This document shows positions 1-8,563 of a stretch of DNA of 64,000 nucleotides, piece after piece; within the stretch, counting starts at the first letter, position 1, and each line of letters opens with the position of its first letter. The position numbers and the translations under genes were made by a program. Source of the stretch: Bacillota bacterium (lineage in GTDB: Bacteria; Bacillota; Clostridia; Lachnospirales; Lachnospiraceae); contig JAEWSH010000042.1 in NCBI GenBank assembly GCA_023398375.1, positions 124,001-188,000 of the forward strand, in the 5' to 3' direction. Under the pieces are notes generated by a model that saw only the letters and a program-made list of their open reading frames with translations, was not told the DNA's origin and made no database searches.

Positions 1-1377
1 TTTCTGCGGATGTATTTTGTGGTATTCACTGCAGTCCTTTCAACAATAGGATCGTTGTTGGGATTGACAGGCGGATATTTTCTTTCCAATATTCTGATCG
101 AAGCAAATAAAAAGACGTATACGGTGACAGGATTAATAAGAGGTGTGAACATGAACAGCCTTTTTATAGGACTTATGGCGGCTACGGCTGTTTTCTGTCT
201 TGTTACTTTTTTTAGCTATTCCTTTGTCAGTGGCAGTGAGCCCGCTGTATTATTAGCCGGTAACCAAAACAGCAAAAAGTTTTCTGGTGCGCTTCAGGCA
301 GCCAACCGTATCGTGGCTATGATACCGGTCAAAAATCGATTTCCGTTACGGATAGCTTTGCGTAAACCTGTCGCAGTCTTTATGATTTTAGCAGCGGCTA
401 TGGCATTTAATGTCTGTATGATTCTGGGATATTCGCTCAACATCAGCAGCAAGGAAGTCTTTGCTTCACAGACGATTGGTCATAACTATGAATATGATGC
501 ACATTTTTCCGGATACCGAACGGAAGCTGTATCAACGGAGGCAATGAGATATCTAGACTCTTCTGCAACACTCTCTGTCAGTGGTCAGGATGTAAAGCAG
601 ACGGTTGTGGGGATTTATAATCTGAATGCTGTATATGAGCTGCAGGACAAAAAAGGCAGACATCTGACCGTGCCGGGTGATGGCTGCATCTATATCAATC
701 CAGGTCTTAGGGAAATTTATGATATCACAATCGGGGATACGCTTATCGTTGATATATCAGGTACTAAGCATAATTTTCTTGTGATGGGAATTGCAGAAAA
801 TGCCAACGCAGCAAGTGTTTATGTGAATGCAGACGAACTGACCGAGATCATGGGCATTCCCTCTGGATCCTATAATGGTATAGTAAGCATGGCTGAGCCG
901 GCAGATTATGATAAATTGATAACAAAGTCTCAAAGAATAGAACGCTTGGATCGTAATGCGGTATCTAACAAGACCAGTGCAGTGATCAATCAGGTAATAG
1001 GCGTTATTACGGGTGCAATATTGATATTACTTGCATTGCTGATTAATTTCCAGGACAATATCCGTGATATACTGATTCTGAATATGATGGGATATCGTAT
1101 TAATGCAATTAAAAAATTGTTAATAGATGTCTATATGCCAATTGTATGGTTTTCCTTTATTTTAACTGTTTTACCTGGCATAGCAGCTGCAAATGCCATA
1201 CAAAAATCACTCTCAATAGCTACCAGTGATTATATGCCATTCGGCACAAATATAACTGTGCTTATTTTGATTTTTGTTCTCTTAAATATGATTTACTGGT
1301 TGGTAGAATCTGTTTCTCTATTAGGCATCAGACATGTGGTTGCAAAAGAAGAAATATCAGAATATATTAGTATTTGA
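1..1377 (+). CDS. FtsX-type ABC transporter permease, 5' end cut by window edge
   Basis: Only the 3' part is visible; the frame is open back to base 1, so the ATG at base 10 is probably internal. The visible part has two hydrophobic segments near its start (about residues 1-25 and 50-72) and one at about 120-145. A soluble loop of roughly 180 residues follows, then three more membrane segments (about 330-350, 370-395 and 410-432). This is the C-terminal half of a two-module FtsX permease with its MacB-like extracytoplasmic domain. Such permeases pair with an MacB/LolD-type ATPase and move peptides or lipids across the cytoplasmic membrane; the ATPase would lie upstream, outside the window. 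The substrate cannot be told. Confidence 0.8.
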   Translation, partial: FLRMYFVVFTAVLSTIGSLLGLTGGYFLSNILIEANKKTYTVTGLIRGVNMNSLFIGLMAATAVFCLVTFFSYSFVSGSEPAVLLAGNQNSKKFSGALQAANRIVAMIPVKNRFPLRIALRKPVAVFMILAAAMAFNVCMILGYSLNISSKEVFASQTIGHNYEYDAHFSGYRTEAVSTEAMRYLDSSATLSVSGQDVKQTVVGIYNLNAVYELQDKKGRHLTVPGDGCIYINPGLREIYDITIGDTLIVDISGTKHNFLVMGIAENANAASVYVNADELTEIMGIPSGSYNGIVSMAEPADYDKLITKSQRIERLDRNAVSNKTSAVINQVIGVITGAILILLALLINFQDNIRDILILNMMGYRINAIKKLLIDVYMPIVWFSFILTVLPGIAAANAIQKSLSIATSDYMPFGTNITVLILIFVLLNMIYWLVESVSLLGIRHVVAKEEISEYISI

Positions 1378-1463
1378 TACATTAGGGATAATGCTTTTGA
1401 ATCTTGTATAATAATTAAAGCCATGAATATAATGAAATATAACAGAGATTTTCCGGGTGAATT

Positions 1464-2828
1464 ATGTTTCAGGACAACAATCGAAGAATTAGAACACATA
1501 TGCTTCAAAACTATGATATTACGGAACGGTACCTAAATCCTTCGGATATTTATATTAATAAAGATTATCATATTGAGGTGTTTATAAAAGATTTAGATTC
1601 ACCAATGGGAATGGTGTTCAATGAAGAGGGAGATATCCTGATTGCTGATTCCGGATTAGCAACCGGCAATGCAAGAGTGCTGCAACAGGTAAACGATCAT
1701 TTTGAGATAATTGCTGATAATTTTAATGTGCCTATATCCGGTATTAATTATTTAAACGGAGTCATCTACGTATCTCATAGAGGCTTTGTCACAAAAATCT
1801 ATAAAGATGGTACAAGAGAGAATATCATTATGGGATTGCCAAGTAATGGTGATCATTATAATAATCCGGTTGCCTTTTCGCCTGATCAAAAATTGTATTT
1901 TGGACAGGGAACGGTTACCAATAGTGGTGTAGTTGGTAATGATAATGAGTGGATAACAAGTTCTCCATTATTATGTGACTACGCAGGAGATTATGTCATG
2001 CTCCATGGACAAAATTTTGAGACGAATAATATTTTGACAGAAGCATTAGCGGATGACATTGCCTTAACAGGTGCCTTTTCTCCCTATAGCATACCAAATA
2101 TACCCTATGAAATCAGAAAAAAATATATCAAAGCATCAGGAAGCATACTAAGAGCAAACCTTGATGGTTCGAATCTGGAGCAGGTTGCCTGGGGATTCCG
2201 GAATCCTGCTTGCTTAAAATTTGATAACAGTGGTCAATTATATGCAGTAAATAATGGCTTTAATTCAACCGGGAGCAGACCGATAGAGAATGCAACAGAT
2301 GATTTTTATTTTATAACACCGGATTTATGGTATGGCTGGCCCGATTATTCCGGAGGTGAAGCGGTAAACTCACCAAGGTTCACACCAAGTGGCAGTATTC
2401 AGCCGACACTTCTTCTAAAAAATCAACCAAATGTTCCGCCAAGACCCTTTGTGACATTCCCACCGAATTCAACAATAAGATCATTTGAATTTAATTATAA
2501 TAGAGAATTTGGTCCCTATGGAGATGTATATGTAGCCGAATTCGGCAGTACCGTACATACAAAGGTAGGAGATGTGATATCCTATGCCAGTGCAGGACAT
2601 AGAATTTCTAAAATTGATATGAAGTCCAGAACCATCAGTACATTCGCAATTAACAAATCAGGCTTTCCGGCATCTTTATCAAGAGAGGGAGGATTCGAAA
2701 GACCATCACATCTGATATTCGGTCCTGACGGAGTCATGTATATCGTAGATACCGGGATGAATATCTTAGGGGATCCGGATGCCTTTATACCGAATACCGG
2801 AGTGATTTGGAGAATATACAGAATTTAA
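1464..2828 (+). CDS. beta-propeller protein, sorbosone/glucose dehydrogenase-like
   Basis: This 454-residue protein is built of propeller-blade repeats. Recognisable pieces are an early SPMGMVFNEEGDILIADSG blade, a central WGFRNPACLKFDNSGQLYAVNNG segment (split here as WGFRNPACL and DNSGQLYAVNNG) and a late PSHLIFGPDGVMYIVDTG blade. This pattern is that of the GSDH/NHL family, whose members include PQQ-dependent sugar dehydrogenases. No signal peptide is evident, so a periplasmic-type quinoprotein role is doubtful and the true substrate is unknown. The ribosome-binding site before the ATG at 1464 is weak; an in-frame ATG at 1500 is an alternative. It stands alone and ends in a strong terminator hairpin. 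Confidence 0.7.
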   Translation: MFQDNNRRIRTHMLQNYDITERYLNPSDIYINKDYHIEVFIKDLDSPMGMVFNEEGDILIADSGLATGNARVLQQVNDHFEIIADNFNVPISGINYLNGVIYVSHRGFVTKIYKDGTRENIIMGLPSNGDHYNNPVAFSPDQKLYFGQGTVTNSGVVGNDNEWITSSPLLCDYAGDYVMLHGQNFETNNILTEALADDIALTGAFSPYSIPNIPYEIRKKYIKASGSILRANLDGSNLEQVAWGFRNPACLKFDNSGQLYAVNNGFNSTGSRPIENATDDFYFITPDLWYGWPDYSGGEAVNSPRFTPSGSIQPTLLLKNQPNVPPRPFVTFPPNSTIRSFEFNYNREFGPYGDVYVAEFGSTVHTKVGDVISYASAGHRISKIDMKSRTISTFAINKSGFPASLSREGGFERPSHLIFGPDGVMYIVDTGMNILGDPDAFIPNTGVIWRIYRI

Positions 2829-2867
2829 AAACGTCTGTTCAGCTGTCAGTGCTTAACAGACGTTTTT
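2827..2867 (+). terminator. rho-independent terminator of the beta-propeller gene
   Basis: A perfect 13-bp stem (2827-2839 with 2855-2867, AAAAACGTCTGTT and its complement) encloses a 15-nt loop and ends in a run of T. It starts at the stop codon of the preceding gene. The A-tract/T-tract design could also stop transcription from the other strand. Confidence 0.85.
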
Positions 2868-2956
2868 ACGTACGAATGACATATAAATAAGCAAGATTCA
2901 TGAAAAACATGTGATGAATTGCTTGCTATAATCATTGTTTGGGAGGTGACCTGACA

Positions 2957-5830
2957 TTGAATAAAAGTAAAAGTGTTGGAGAGGCAATCAACTTTATTGA
3001 GAAGCATCTGGCAGAAAAACTGGATTTGGACATCGTGGCAGATTCCGTTCATTACTCAAAATATCATCTGCATCGTATGTTCACAAATACAGTCGGATTA
3101 ACAATGCATGATTATATACAGCGAAGACGCTTGACAGAAGCGGCTAAACTGCTGGTATTTTCAGACAAAACTATTTTAGAGATCGCATTAAATGCAGGAT
3201 ATGAGAGTCAACAGGCTTTTAACGATATATTTAAAGCAATGTATAAACAGCCTCCTAATCAATTTAGAAGAAACGAGGTATTTTATCCATTGCAGCTCAA
3301 ATATGAAATCGGTAATGATTTACAACTAAAAAATAAAAGGGATAACAGTAATCATGAAATTTTTCTAGCCATTGAAGAAGATATTCCTTTGTGGATGGAA
3401 CTGGTGCGCCTTGTTATTGACGGATTTCCTAATTTAGATGAGGAAAAGCATATTCAAGTTCTAAAGAGCCGCATTAAAAACAAGGAAGCATTTATTATGA
3501 AGGAAGATACTGTGGCTATTGGAGCAATGATACTATCAGAACAGGCAGGAAGCATAGATTTCTTAGGGATTCATCCTTTTTTTCGGAATCAGAGGCTGAC
3601 AAGAACATTTCTGGAGAAAGCCATTTGTGAATTTTGTGACAAAAAACAAATCAGCATAACTACTTTTCGGGAAGGTGATAAAGCGGATACCGGTTATCGT
3701 AAGGCTCTCAAGGAACTTGGATTTGCGGAAGCTGAATTACTTATGGAGTTTGGATATCCAACGCAAAAAATGGTCATGTACAAGAATGAGGTAATATCTA
3801 TATTTCCAGATGAAATTCTGCACTTTACTGAAATAAAGAAAAAACTGGAGGATGCGATCCAGAAAGCAGATGATTCTGTTGAGCGGCATGATAAAGCCTA
3901 TAGGGATACCAAACGGTATATGGTGGAGAATCGTGGGGAGATCGATCCTCATGAAATGTTCCAGAATGAATTGCTTCTAAATCAGATCGATCATATAGGG
4001 AGTGTTACAGTCTCAGCGAGGGACAGGCTTATTAATCTGTCTGATTCCCCTTATTTTGCAAGAATTGATTTTGATGATGGTAGTCAGGCATTTGTTACCT
4101 ATATTGGAAAATATTCTTTCGATTATGATAACAAGTTACTGATATCTGACTGGCGTTCCCCTGTGGCGGGCATGTTTTATGATTATGAGGCAGGGCCTGC
4201 AGGATATGATACGCCGATGGGCAGAGTAAACGGATATCTGGAACGCAAGCGGCAATTCAAAATAAAAAACGGAGAAATGGAATATGCATTAGAAAGTGCA
4301 ACAAATATTCAGGATGATGTCCTTTCACGGGAGTTAAGTCATACTTCAGATGAAAAGATGAGATCTATCATTAATACGATACAAAAAGAACAGAATCAGA
4401 TTATCCGAAATGAGAATGCAGGAACACTTATTATACAAGGAGTGGCTGGTTCTGGTAAGACGTCAATTGCATTACACCGCATTGCTTACCTGTTATATAA
4501 ATTCAAAGACAGGCTTTCTGGGCAAAATATTGCCATCCTGTCACCCAATAAAGTTTTTGGAGACTATATTTCAAACGTTCTGCCTGAATTGGGAGAAGAA
4601 CCAGTCTATGCTCTGAGTTTTGTGGATATTGCCGAAGTACAGCTGGAAGGGGTAATTGCTTTTGAAGGAGATAAAAATCCCATTGAAATTAACGATCCTG
4701 ATTGGTCAGAACGTGTCCGTTATAAATCTACCATGAATTTTGTTGACAGTATAAATAATTACTTAAAACGGGTGGAGGAGACAATTTTTGAGGCCGCGGA
4801 TTATAGACAGGGAGAATTCTTTGTTGGAAAGAATTGGATACAGAATCGTTTTGTTGTATTAAAGGAGCAACCAGTCAGGCAAAGAATTCTAACGATCGGT
4901 GAAAATATTTATAATCGTTTAAAAAGGGATAATTATATGGACGAGCCTCTTCCTAAGCTTAAGACAATACTCAAACAACTGAATGCTATGTTAAAGATAA
5001 AGAGTTCATTAGAGCTTTATCAGCATTTTTATAAACAGACCGGAATAGAAGAGAAATTTATGATGCCTGCAAAAAAGATGCTGGAATGGATGGACGTATA
5101 TCCCTTTCTATATTTTCATGCCATGTTTGAAGGATTGAAAGGAACAAAATTAATACACCATCTTGTAATTGACGAGATGCAGGATTATACGCCGATCCAA
5201 TATGAGGTCATCAATCTTCTTTTTCCATGTTCTAAAACGATTCTGGGCGACTTTGGACAGTCTGTTAATCCAAACCATTTACACACACTTGCAAATCTTC
5301 TGCAGGTTCATAGTGATGCAGAATTAGTGAAATTGAATAAAAGTTACCGTTCTACCTATGAGATCATTCATTTTGCCCGATATATTCAAGATAATATCGA
5401 ACTTGACGTGATTGAGCGGCACGGTGAAGAGCCAACATTGATTCGCTGCCAATCTGAGCAGAAGGAAATAGAACAAATTAAAAATCAGATAATCGCTTTT
5501 CAAAGCAGCAGTAATGTTACCCTTGGTATCATCCTAAAAACACATGACAAGGCCAAAATTCTGTATGATATACTGGCTGGGGATAATGAGGTGCACTTGA
5601 TCACTCCTGAAAGTGCACGCTTCGAAAATGGGATCATGATTACTTCCATACAAATGTCAAAGGGATTGGAATTCGATGAGGTATTGATTCCATCGGTCAA
5701 TAAGGAACTGTATTACACAGAGTTTGACCGCAGTCTTTTATATATTGCCTGTACCAGAGCCATGCATCGTTTGACATTGACCTGTGTCGGAGAACCTGCT
5801 TCTCTGGTACCGGATAAGTATTTGTCTTGA
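2957..5830 (+). CDS. AraC HTH - GNAT-like - HelD helicase fusion protein
   Basis: A single 957-residue frame holds three parts. Residues about 1-105 are an AraC-type double helix-turn-helix, with YHLHRMF and YESQQAFNDIFK recognition segments. Residues about 125-265 resemble a GNAT acetyltransferase, but the CoA-binding loop reads FRNQRLTRTF and lacks the usual glycines. Residues about 275-957 are a full HelD-type UvrD-like helicase: coiled-coil start, ISDWRSPV segment, Walker A GVAGSGKTS near 495, VIDEMQDY near 736 and a C-terminal SMQMSKGLEF-like helicase motif (seen as IQMSKGLEFDEV). HelD removes stalled RNA polymerase from DNA. The TTG at 2957 is chosen because GGGAGGTG lies 8 nt upstream; the TTG at 2939 lies before that site. 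No stop or ribosome site separates the modules. Confidence 0.85.
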   Translation: MNKSKSVGEAINFIEKHLAEKLDLDIVADSVHYSKYHLHRMFTNTVGLTMHDYIQRRRLTEAAKLLVFSDKTILEIALNAGYESQQAFNDIFKAMYKQPPNQFRRNEVFYPLQLKYEIGNDLQLKNKRDNSNHEIFLAIEEDIPLWMELVRLVIDGFPNLDEEKHIQVLKSRIKNKEAFIMKEDTVAIGAMILSEQAGSIDFLGIHPFFRNQRLTRTFLEKAICEFCDKKQISITTFREGDKADTGYRKALKELGFAEAELLMEFGYPTQKMVMYKNEVISIFPDEILHFTEIKKKLEDAIQKADDSVERHDKAYRDTKRYMVENRGEIDPHEMFQNELLLNQIDHIGSVTVSARDRLINLSDSPYFARIDFDDGSQAFVTYIGKYSFDYDNKLLISDWRSPVAGMFYDYEAGPAGYDTPMGRVNGYLERKRQFKIKNGEMEYALESATNIQDDVLSRELSHTSDEKMRSIINTIQKEQNQIIRNENAGTLIIQGVAGSGKTSIALHRIAYLLYKFKDRLSGQNIAILSPNKVFGDYISNVLPELGEEPVYALSFVDIAEVQLEGVIAFEGDKNPIEINDPDWSERVRYKSTMNFVDSINNYLKRVEETIFEAADYRQGEFFVGKNWIQNRFVVLKEQPVRQRILTIGENIYNRLKRDNYMDEPLPKLKTILKQLNAMLKIKSSLELYQHFYKQTGIEEKFMMPAKKMLEWMDVYPFLYFHAMFEGLKGTKLIHHLVIDEMQDYTPIQYEVINLLFPCSKTILGDFGQSVNPNHLHTLANLLQVHSDAELVKLNKSYRSTYEIIHFARYIQDNIELDVIERHGEEPTLIRCQSEQKEIEQIKNQIIAFQSSSNVTLGIILKTHDKAKILYDILAGDNEVHLITPESARFENGIMITSIQMSKGLEFDEVLIPSVNKELYYTEFDRSLLYIACTRAMHRLTLTCVGEPASLVPDKYLS

Positions 5831-5888
5831 TACAATCCGTTTCTGCATATATACTAAAAGAAACGAATCAGGTAACAAGGAGCAGATT

Positions 5889-6587
5889 ATGGGAAATAAG
5901 ATTTTACTTTTGGAAGACGATATAAGCTTAATAGACGGTCTGCAATACTCATTAAATAAAAATGGATTCGAACTTGAAATCGCCCGCACGATCAAGGAAG
6001 CAAAGGTTCTGCTATCAAAAAATAAATACGATTTATTACTTCTGGATGTTACGTTACCGGATGGTACGGGTTTTTCCATCTGTGAACAGGTGCGAAAACA
6101 GGGGAATCCTGTTCCAATTATTTTTTTAACAGCTTCTGATGAAGAAGTAAATGTTATTCGAGGATTGGATAGTGGCGGGGATGATTATATAACGAAACCT
6201 TTTAAGCTGGGAGAATTGTGTTCACGTATGCGGGCACTTTTGCGCCGTTCAGGGATAACAAAAACATCCAGTCTTTCCGTGCTGCACTGTGGAGATGTTT
6301 CAATCGACTTACTGGCCAGCCGTGTCCTGCTGAAAGGAAATGCTTTGGAATTTACGAATGCTGAATACAGATTGCTTTGTTTCCTGATACGCAATGCCGG
6401 CAGGGTAGTTACGAGAAAGGCAATACTTGACGAACTTTGGGACGGAAACGGAGAATTTGTCGATGATAATACACTTTCCGTTTATATCCGCCGTCTCCGT
6501 GAAAAACTTGAGAAAATTCCATCACAACCGGAACATCTTATTACGATACGTGGGTTTGGATACCAGTGGAAAGAGGTGGCTGAATGA
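5889..6587 (+). CDS. OmpR-family response regulator
   Basis: The 232-residue protein has a receiver domain with acidic pair E9-D10-D11, phosphoacceptor D53 (LLLDVTLPDGTG) and K103 (DYITKPF). A winged-helix OmpR/PhoB DNA-binding domain follows (about 130-230). The ATG at 5889 is preceded 6 nt upstream by AAGGAG. Its stop overlaps the start of the histidine kinase by 4 nt (ATGA), so the two are translationally coupled. With the downstream ABC genes it forms a sensor-transporter module of the kind that answers antimicrobial peptides or cell-envelope stress in Firmicutes; the signal is inferred from context only. Confidence 0.92.
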   Translation: MGNKILLLEDDISLIDGLQYSLNKNGFELEIARTIKEAKVLLSKNKYDLLLLDVTLPDGTGFSICEQVRKQGNPVPIIFLTASDEEVNVIRGLDSGGDDYITKPFKLGELCSRMRALLRRSGITKTSSLSVLHCGDVSIDLLASRVLLKGNALEFTNAEYRLLCFLIRNAGRVVTRKAILDELWDGNGEFVDDNTLSVYIRRLREKLEKIPSQPEHLITIRGFGYQWKEVAE

Positions 6588-7813
6588 GCTTTTTAAGAGA
6601 AAAACAGTCACGCTCTTTTTTTCAGTGTTCTATTCTTCTTTGTATCTTATTGTTTGTATTTCATTGCTTGATCTGTATGGAGCAGATACATGCTGCAAAA
6701 AAAATGCTCCTGTCACATGATAGTACGATCGCCAGTTATCTTATAAAGCAGGGTGTATCATCTGATATAATAGCTGCTGCAATAACGAATACAAAAGACG
6801 ATGGGCAGGGAAAACAATTGCTTATCCAGATCGGTTATACAGAAAAAACCTCCGTTCGTTACCTTCAGGCTATGGATGAATTTGGAAACAGTACAGTTCC
6901 CTATATTTTGTTCGGAACATTACTTTTTATTGGAATGTTCCTCTTTTTATGCGCAGCTTTTCTTATAAAAAGAGAACAGTTATACCATAAAGCAGTTATG
7001 ATCATCCAGCAATTTTCGGACGGTGATTTTACAGTGCATCTACCAAGTGTTGACGAAGGTACGCTTTATCAGTTATTTGCATTGGTGGACAATCTTGCAG
7101 CCACATTAAAAACGAAGGGAGAAATGGAATATAAAGCAAAGATATTTTTGAAAAATACAATTTCAGACATATCGCATCAGCTGAAAACGCCATTAGCTGC
7201 CCTTAATATGTATCATGAAATTATTGCAGATGAGGCAGATAATCCTGCAATCATAACGGAGTTTTCAGGCAAGACATCGAAAGCGCTTGAACGGATAGAG
7301 CGGCTGATTCAGTCACTTTTGAAAATTACGCGTCTTGATGCCGGAAGCATTACATTTGAAAAAGGCACCTATTTTCTATCTGAAGTAGTGTCACAAGCTA
7401 TTGAAGAATTAACAACGCGCATTGCATGTGAACAGAAACAAATTATTGTAGACGGACAGACGGAAGCGCAAATAACCTGTGATTTACAATGGACAAGCGA
7501 AGCCGTGGGGAATATTGTCAAGAATGCTTTGGAACATACATCCTGCGGTGGGTGTATCCATATTTTTCTGGAATGTTCTCCTGCTATGGTGCGTATTTCC
7601 ATTTCAGATAATGGAACAGGAATTATGCAGGAGGATATCCATCATATTTTTAAGAGATTTTATAGGAGTAAAAATTCTACGGACACACAAGGCGTCGGTC
7701 TCGGATTACCATTGGCAAAAGCCATAGTTGAGGGACAAGGCGGCATATTATCAGTTCAGAGCACACCAAATGTAGGAACAACTTTTACAATTTCATTTCT
7801 TACAGAATCGTAA
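6584..7813 (+). CDS. sensor histidine kinase of the ABC-linked two-component system
   Basis: The 409-residue membrane kinase has two transmembrane segments (about 13-33 and 106-128) around a short, roughly 70-residue extracytoplasmic loop. A HAMP-like linker follows, then the H-box SDISHQLKTPLAAL with H198, N-box NIVKNALEHT near 310, DNGTGI and GVGLGLPLAKAI. All ATP-binding motifs are intact. The loop is larger than in true BceS-type intramembrane sensors, so it may sense its signal directly, as in VncS/VanS-like kinases. It overlaps the response regulator by 4 nt and is followed after 66 nt by the transporter genes. Confidence 0.9.
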   Translation: MSFLREKQSRSFFQCSILLCILLFVFHCLICMEQIHAAKKMLLSHDSTIASYLIKQGVSSDIIAAAITNTKDDGQGKQLLIQIGYTEKTSVRYLQAMDEFGNSTVPYILFGTLLFIGMFLFLCAAFLIKREQLYHKAVMIIQQFSDGDFTVHLPSVDEGTLYQLFALVDNLAATLKTKGEMEYKAKIFLKNTISDISHQLKTPLAALNMYHEIIADEADNPAIITEFSGKTSKALERIERLIQSLLKITRLDAGSITFEKGTYFLSEVVSQAIEELTTRIACEQKQIIVDGQTEAQITCDLQWTSEAVGNIVKNALEHTSCGGCIHIFLECSPAMVRISISDNGTGIMQEDIHHIFKRFYRSKNSTDTQGVGLGLPLAKAIVEGQGGILSVQSTPNVGTTFTISFLTES

Positions 7814-7879
7814 GCTGCGATTCACCGTATTGTAAGTTTACTATGTTATACTTTCTTTGTGAAAAGGAGGTACTTAAAA

Positions 7880-8563
7880 ATGGAGATATTACGAGTAGAA
7901 AATCTATATAAGACCTACGGAAAAGAAGAAGCGCAGGTCAACGCCCTTAGAGGAGTTTCCTTTACCGTTGAGAAGGGTGAATTTGCAGCAGTAGTTGGGG
8001 AATCAGGTTCGGGAAAAAGCACATTATTGAATTGTATTGGTGCCTTGGATAATCCGACTTCAGGGAAAATCTACCTTGATGGAGAGGATTTATTCTCCAT
8101 GAAAGAGCAGAAACGAACTATTTTCAGGCGTAGAAATATTGGCTTTGTATTTCAATCTTTTCAATTGGTTCCTGAATTGACGGTAGAGCAAAATATTATT
8201 TTCCCATTGCTTTTAGACTATCAAAAACCTGATGAGTCTGCAGTGAATGATATTTTAGAGGTACTTGGTCTGACAGAACGGCGCCGGCATCTGCCCAGTC
8301 AGCTTTCTGGAGGGCAGCAGCAGCGCGTGGCAATCGGACGGGCATTGATTACAAGACCCATGCTGATCCTGGCTGATGAACCTACTGGCAACCTTGATAC
8401 GAAAAACAGTCAGGATGTCATGGATTTACTCACAAAAGCATCACGTCGCTATCAGCAGACAATTTTAATGATTACCCACAATGTCAATCTGACTTCAGGG
8501 GTTGACCGCGTATTTAGCGTAACGGACGGTATTCTTACTGACTTAGGAGGAGTCCGGGAATGA
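7880..8563 (+). CDS. ABC transporter ATP-binding protein (MacB/LolD/BceA type)
   Basis: The 227-residue ATPase carries Walker A (GESGSGKST), Q-loop (FVFQSFQLVPELTV), signature LSGGQQQRVAIGRAL, Walker B LILADEPTGNLD and H-loop (MITHN). The ATG at 7880 is used because AAAGGAGG ends 9 nt upstream; the GTG at 7859 lies before that site. Its last 4 nt overlap the permease start. It energises the 778-residue permease that follows. Sequence type and pairing with a kinase/regulator pair suggest peptide export, resistance or mechanotransmission instead of nutrient uptake. Confidence 0.93.
   Translation: MEILRVENLYKTYGKEEAQVNALRGVSFTVEKGEFAAVVGESGSGKSTLLNCIGALDNPTSGKIYLDGEDLFSMKEQKRTIFRRRNIGFVFQSFQLVPELTVEQNIIFPLLLDYQKPDESAVNDILEVLGLTERRRHLPSQLSGGQQQRVAIGRALITRPMLILADEPTGNLDTKNSQDVMDLLTKASRRYQQTILMITHNVNLTSGVDRVFSVTDGILTDLGGVRE

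Noticed and set aside
2846..3052. Minus-strand 68-codon frame beside the HelD fusion start
   Set aside because: It overlaps a terminator and the start of a clear gene and has no ribosome-binding site or protein-like pattern.
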